Assembly (NCBI RefSeq): GCF_023656415.1
Contig: NZ_JAMOIL010000027.1
Location: 1-64,000 of the forward strand
Direction: 5' to 3'
Length of the DNA: 64,000 bases
Source: Nocardioides bruguierae
Lineage (GTDB): Bacteria; Actinomycetota; Actinomycetes; Propionibacteriales; Nocardioidaceae
Within the stretch, counting starts at the first letter, position 1. Each line of letters starts with the position of its first letter. Both the position numbers and the translations under genes were made by a program. Positions 61,834-64,000 of the stretch are shown piece by piece. A model generated the notes under the pieces. That model did not search any database and was not told where the DNA came from. It saw nothing but the letters and a program-made list of their open reading frames with translations.

Positions 61834-62142
61834 ATGACCGACACCCGTCCCGCAGACGCCGAGAACGTCGTCCTCCGTGGCACCCTGACGGCCCCCGACG
61901 CGCAGGTGGCGACCCTGGTCGAGACCCACATGCCCCGGCACGTGGAGCTGAGCCTCGCCGAGCCCGGCTGCCTCCACTTCGAGGTGACGCCCGCCGCCGC
62001 GCCGCTCACCTGGGAGCTCTCGGAGCGGTTCGTCGACACCGCGGCCTTCCGCGCCCACCAGGCGCGCGGTGCTGCGAGCGAGTGGGCGACGGTGTCGGCC
62101 CTGCTGTCCGAGGACTTCCGGATCACCGGCCTGACGGACTGA
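61834..62142 (+). CDS. ABM-domain (quinol monooxygenase-like) protein
   Basis: This 102-residue protein has the antibiotic-biosynthesis-monooxygenase fold: VVLRGTLTAPDAQ, a helix, LAEPGCLHFEVTPAAAPLTWELSERFVDTAAFRAHQARG. Such small dimeric ferredoxin-like proteins oxidise quinols or act in heme or polyketide metabolism; no specific role can be given. The ATG at 61834 matches the domain start. A close relative of the whole domain forms the C-terminal half of the protein at 62573. Confidence 0.82.
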   Translation: MTDTRPADAENVVLRGTLTAPDAQVATLVETHMPRHVELSLAEPGCLHFEVTPAAAPLTWELSERFVDTAAFRAHQARGAASEWATVSALLSEDFRITGLTD

Positions 62143-62145
62143 GCC

Positions 62146-62526
62146 TCACCACGGCGTCGCAGGCGGCTCGTCGAGCGCCGGCTCGACCTCGATGCCGGGG
62201 GAGACCTCGTCGGCCAGACGACGCAGCAGCACCTGCTGCTGGTCCCAGTGTCGTCGACGCCAGGCCGGGCCGGGGTCGTCGGCGAGGTCCTGGTAGGCCC
62301 GGGCCCACGCGAGGGCGTCCTCGATCAGTCCACGCGAGGCCCCGAGCCAGGCCCGGAGCACGTCGACGTCGTCGCTGAGGTGGCCCTCGCCGTCCCAGAA
62401 CGGCCCGGCGTGCCGCAGCGCGCGGAGCCGCAGGGGCCCCACCACGACCTCGTCGTCCTCGTCGGGCGTGCCGGGTCCCCCGGCGGGGAGACTGCTGTGA
62501 CGCTCGGTCTCTGTCCGGTTCGTCAT
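62146..62526 (-). CDS. Hypothetical protein
   Basis: The 126-residue acidic protein from ATG 62526 is not recognised (an ATG at 62535 is an alternative). A conserved-looking stretch is VVVGPLRLRALRHAGPFWDGEGHLSDDVDVLRAWLGASRGLIEDALAWARAYQDL, rich in helices. No signal or membrane segment is present. It lies between the two ABM-domain genes on the opposite strand, 3 bases from the stop of the first. Confidence 0.6.
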   Translation of the reverse strand: MTNRTETERHSSLPAGGPGTPDEDDEVVVGPLRLRALRHAGPFWDGEGHLSDDVDVLRAWLGASRGLIEDALAWARAYQDLADDPGPAWRRRHWDQQQVLLRRLADEVSPGIEVEPALDEPPATPW

Positions 62527-62572
62527 GACACCCATGCAAGCAGAGGTCGCCCACCCCGGCTACGGTGGCGCG

Positions 62573-63319
62573 ATGACGAGGACCGACCAGGCCGCTCTCC
62601 GGCTCGCCGCCGCCCCGCCGGAGGTGTTCGCCGCGCTCGTCGGCCGCGAGGCCCTCGAGGCCTGGTTGCCGCCTGCGGGGATGACCGGCCGGTTCGAGCA
62701 CTTCGACCCCCGCACCGGCGGCTCGTACCGCCTCGTCCTGGCCTACGACGACGGGGGCCAGGGCGCGCAGCAGGGCAAGACGACGGCCGGCTCGGACGTG
62801 GTGGAGGCCCGCTACGTCGAGGTGGAGCCCGGCGCCCGCGTGGTGCAGGCCGTCGACTTCGTCAGCGACGACCCCGCGTTCGCGGGCACGATGACGATGA
62901 CCTGGGAGGTCGCTCCCCGGGGCGACGGCACCCTGGTGCGGGTGCGGGCCGAGGACGTGCCGGCGGGCATCGACGCCGAGGTCCACACCGCCGCCCTGGC
63001 GTCCTCCCTGGACAACCTGGCGCGCCACCTCGGCGAGGCCCACGTCGTGCTGCGCGGCGTCCTGGTCTGCCGGGACGAGTCCGAGACCAGGGTCGTCACC
63101 GACCACCTCGACGAGCACGTCGCCCTGACGCGCGCCGAGCCCGGGTGCCTGGACTTCGCCGTGCACCCCGGCGCCGAGCCGCGCACCTGGAGCGTCGCCG
63201 AGCGGTTCGTGGACGCCGACGCCTTCCGGGCGCACCAGGCCCGCATCGCGACCAGCGCGTGGGGCGCGGCGACGGCCGGCATCGAGCGGCGCTACGAGGT
63301 CACCGGGCTCGACGGCTGA
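62573..63319 (+). CDS. SRPBCC (AHSA1-type) domain fused to an ABM domain
   Basis: The 248-residue protein has residues 1-150 as a START/AHSA1-like SRPBCC domain (ALRLAAAPPEVFAALVGREALEAWLPPAGMTGRFEHFDPRTGGSYRLVL, VVEARYVEVEPGARVVQAVDFVSDDP). Residues 153-248 are an ABM domain very similar to the free-standing protein at 61834 (AEPGCLDFAVHPGAEPRTWSVAERFVDADAFRAHQAR). SRPBCC domains bind hydrophobic ligands, so the fusion may couple ligand binding to oxidation. The fusion probably arose by local duplication. The ATG at 62573 fits. Confidence 0.85.
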   Translation: MTRTDQAALRLAAAPPEVFAALVGREALEAWLPPAGMTGRFEHFDPRTGGSYRLVLAYDDGGQGAQQGKTTAGSDVVEARYVEVEPGARVVQAVDFVSDDPAFAGTMTMTWEVAPRGDGTLVRVRAEDVPAGIDAEVHTAALASSLDNLARHLGEAHVVLRGVLVCRDESETRVVTDHLDEHVALTRAEPGCLDFAVHPGAEPRTWSVAERFVDADAFRAHQARIATSAWGAATAGIERRYEVTGLDG

Positions 63320-63323
63320 GGAG

Positions 63324-63347
63324 GCGATGGCCCGTCCGGGCCATCGC
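63324..63347. terminator. Terminator hairpin after the SRPBCC-ABM gene
   Basis: GCGATGGCCC (63324-63333) and GGGCCATCGC (63338-63347) form a perfect 10-bp stem with a GTCC loop, starting 5 bases after the stop codon. Confidence 0.85.
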
Positions 63348-63460
63348 GGCGGCCGGCCCGGAGATGGCCCGTCCTGCCGACGCGCGGGGCCCTCCTCGGG
63401 AGCGAGGCTGAACGCGTTCCGACACACGGTCGGGGCGCCACACCTCACGAGGAGTCAGTC

Positions 63461-63685
63461 ATGCCGCTCATCCAGGTAAAGGTCATCGAGAACGTCTTCA
63501 GCGACGACCAGAAGCAGGCGATGATCCGCCAGCTCACCGACGCGCTCGTCGCCATCGAGGGCGAGAACATGCGCCCGGTCACGTGGTGCGTCGTCGAGGA
63601 GGTGCGCAGCGGCAGCTGGGGCATCGCCGGCAACCCGCTCAGCACCGGGGACGTGCACGCGCTGGCCGCCGGCGCCGGGGTCTGA
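63461..63685 (+). CDS. 4-oxalocrotonate tautomerase family protein
   Basis: This 74-residue protein begins MPLIQVKVIENVFSDDQKQAMIRQLTDALV. After Met removal the N-terminal proline is the catalytic base of the tautomerase superfamily. PVTWCVVEEVRSGSWGIAG is the usual second half. It probably isomerises an unsaturated keto acid or similar compound. A clear AGGAG precedes the ATG. Confidence 0.9.
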   Translation: MPLIQVKVIENVFSDDQKQAMIRQLTDALVAIEGENMRPVTWCVVEEVRSGSWGIAGNPLSTGDVHALAAGAGV

Positions 63686-63759
63686 CCCCCCGGTCCCGGG
63701 AGACGCCCGGCCGAGGAAGGGACGCGGCGCCCCGCCGCGTCCTCGCCGATACTCGACCC

Positions 63760-64000
63760 GTGACGTCGTTGGACTCCGCGCACGCGGCGCTCGCGGCCGG
63801 GTCCTGGGCCGCGGCCCGGGCGGCCTACCGCGCCGTCGCGGACGCCACCTCCGACCCGGTGGCCCTCGAGGGCCTGGCCCAGGCCGCGTGGTGGTTGGAC
63901 GCCGGGGAGGAGTGCGTCAGCGCCAGGGAGGCCGCCTACCGCGGCCACCGGGCGGCGGGCGACCGGCTGGGGGCGGCCCGTGCCGCCACCAGCCTCGCCT
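63760..64000 (+). CDS. N-terminus of a TPR-type protein, possibly a LuxR regulator (partial)
   Basis: GTG at 63760 opens [79 protein letters not shown] and runs off the window. The pattern is tetratricopeptide-like and resembles the start of actinobacterial TPR-LuxR regulators and related adenylate-cyclase-type proteins. The class cannot be settled without the C-terminus. Confidence 0.6.
   Translation, partial: MTSLDSAHAALAAGSWAAARAAYRAVADATSDPVALEGLAQAAWWLDAGEECVSAREAAYRGHRAAGDRLGAARAATSLA

Overview
The window reads as chromosomal DNA of a high-GC actinobacterium, most like Nocardioides or a close relative. The reasons are very GC-rich codon use, many GTG starts, an LpqY-SugABC importer, an Rv1086-type Z-prenyl synthase, a PhoH2 protein, and a gene order matching the M. 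tuberculosis Rv1085c-Rv1112 stretch in both order and strand (hemolysin III, Z-FPP synthase, phoH2, fumC, glpX, DUF4245, xseB/xseA, ispH, ychF). That assignment rests on reading and recalled synteny; no search was run.

Layout. 0-4.4 kb: VOC protein, a frameshifted aldo/keto reductase, a divergent TetR regulator and a DUF255 protein. 4.4-10.7 kb: sugar-uptake locus with an AglEFG-like importer that has no ATPase gene, a GH1 glycosidase and a LacI regulator. 10.8-20.3 kb: DUF5937/ArsR regulator, MFS exporter, hemolysin III, Z-prenyl synthase, PhoH2 with a small Cys-rich ORF upstream, a secreted lytic transglycosylase, a thioesterase and fumC. 20.4-29.5 kb: iron-sulfur fumarase, then a TPP riboswitch driving thiE-thiO-thiS-thiG-(tenI-like)-thiD-thiC and two DUF1707 proteins. 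29.6-35.3 kb: a stand-alone MsiK-type ATPase, which could power the orphan AglEFG permeases, convergent with an lpqY-sugABC trehalose-type importer. 35.4-49.8 kb: two alpha/beta hydrolases, a molybdate cluster (HTH-TOBE protein, modABC) coupled to glpX, then housekeeping genes through ychF.

49.85-61.68 kb is an accessory island of about 11.8 kb with visibly lower GC. A 17-bp direct repeat with one mismatch bounds it, and paired GTCCGCA motifs lie just inside both ends, as expected for attL/attR with arm-type sites. No integrase is present. The cargo is a nuclease-helicase pair resembling Hachiman (HamA/HamB). Divergent from it is an XRE-ImmA/IrrE peptidase gene coupled to a TGT-like zinc protein. 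An unidentified gene, a truncated hsdR, a frameshifted DUF3024 gene, and a second XRE-ImmA/IrrE peptidase coupled to a PIN-like protein follow. This island is the best candidate for a little-described system.

61.8-64 kb returns to the backbone: an ABM monooxygenase-like protein, a SRPBCC-ABM fusion carrying a second copy of that domain, a tautomerase, and the start of a TPR-type protein.

Long hairpins sit between many convergent gene pairs. One of them is a 69-bp element present twice, at 10.7 and 18.5 kb. No rRNA, tRNA, CRISPR array or complete insertion sequence was recognised.
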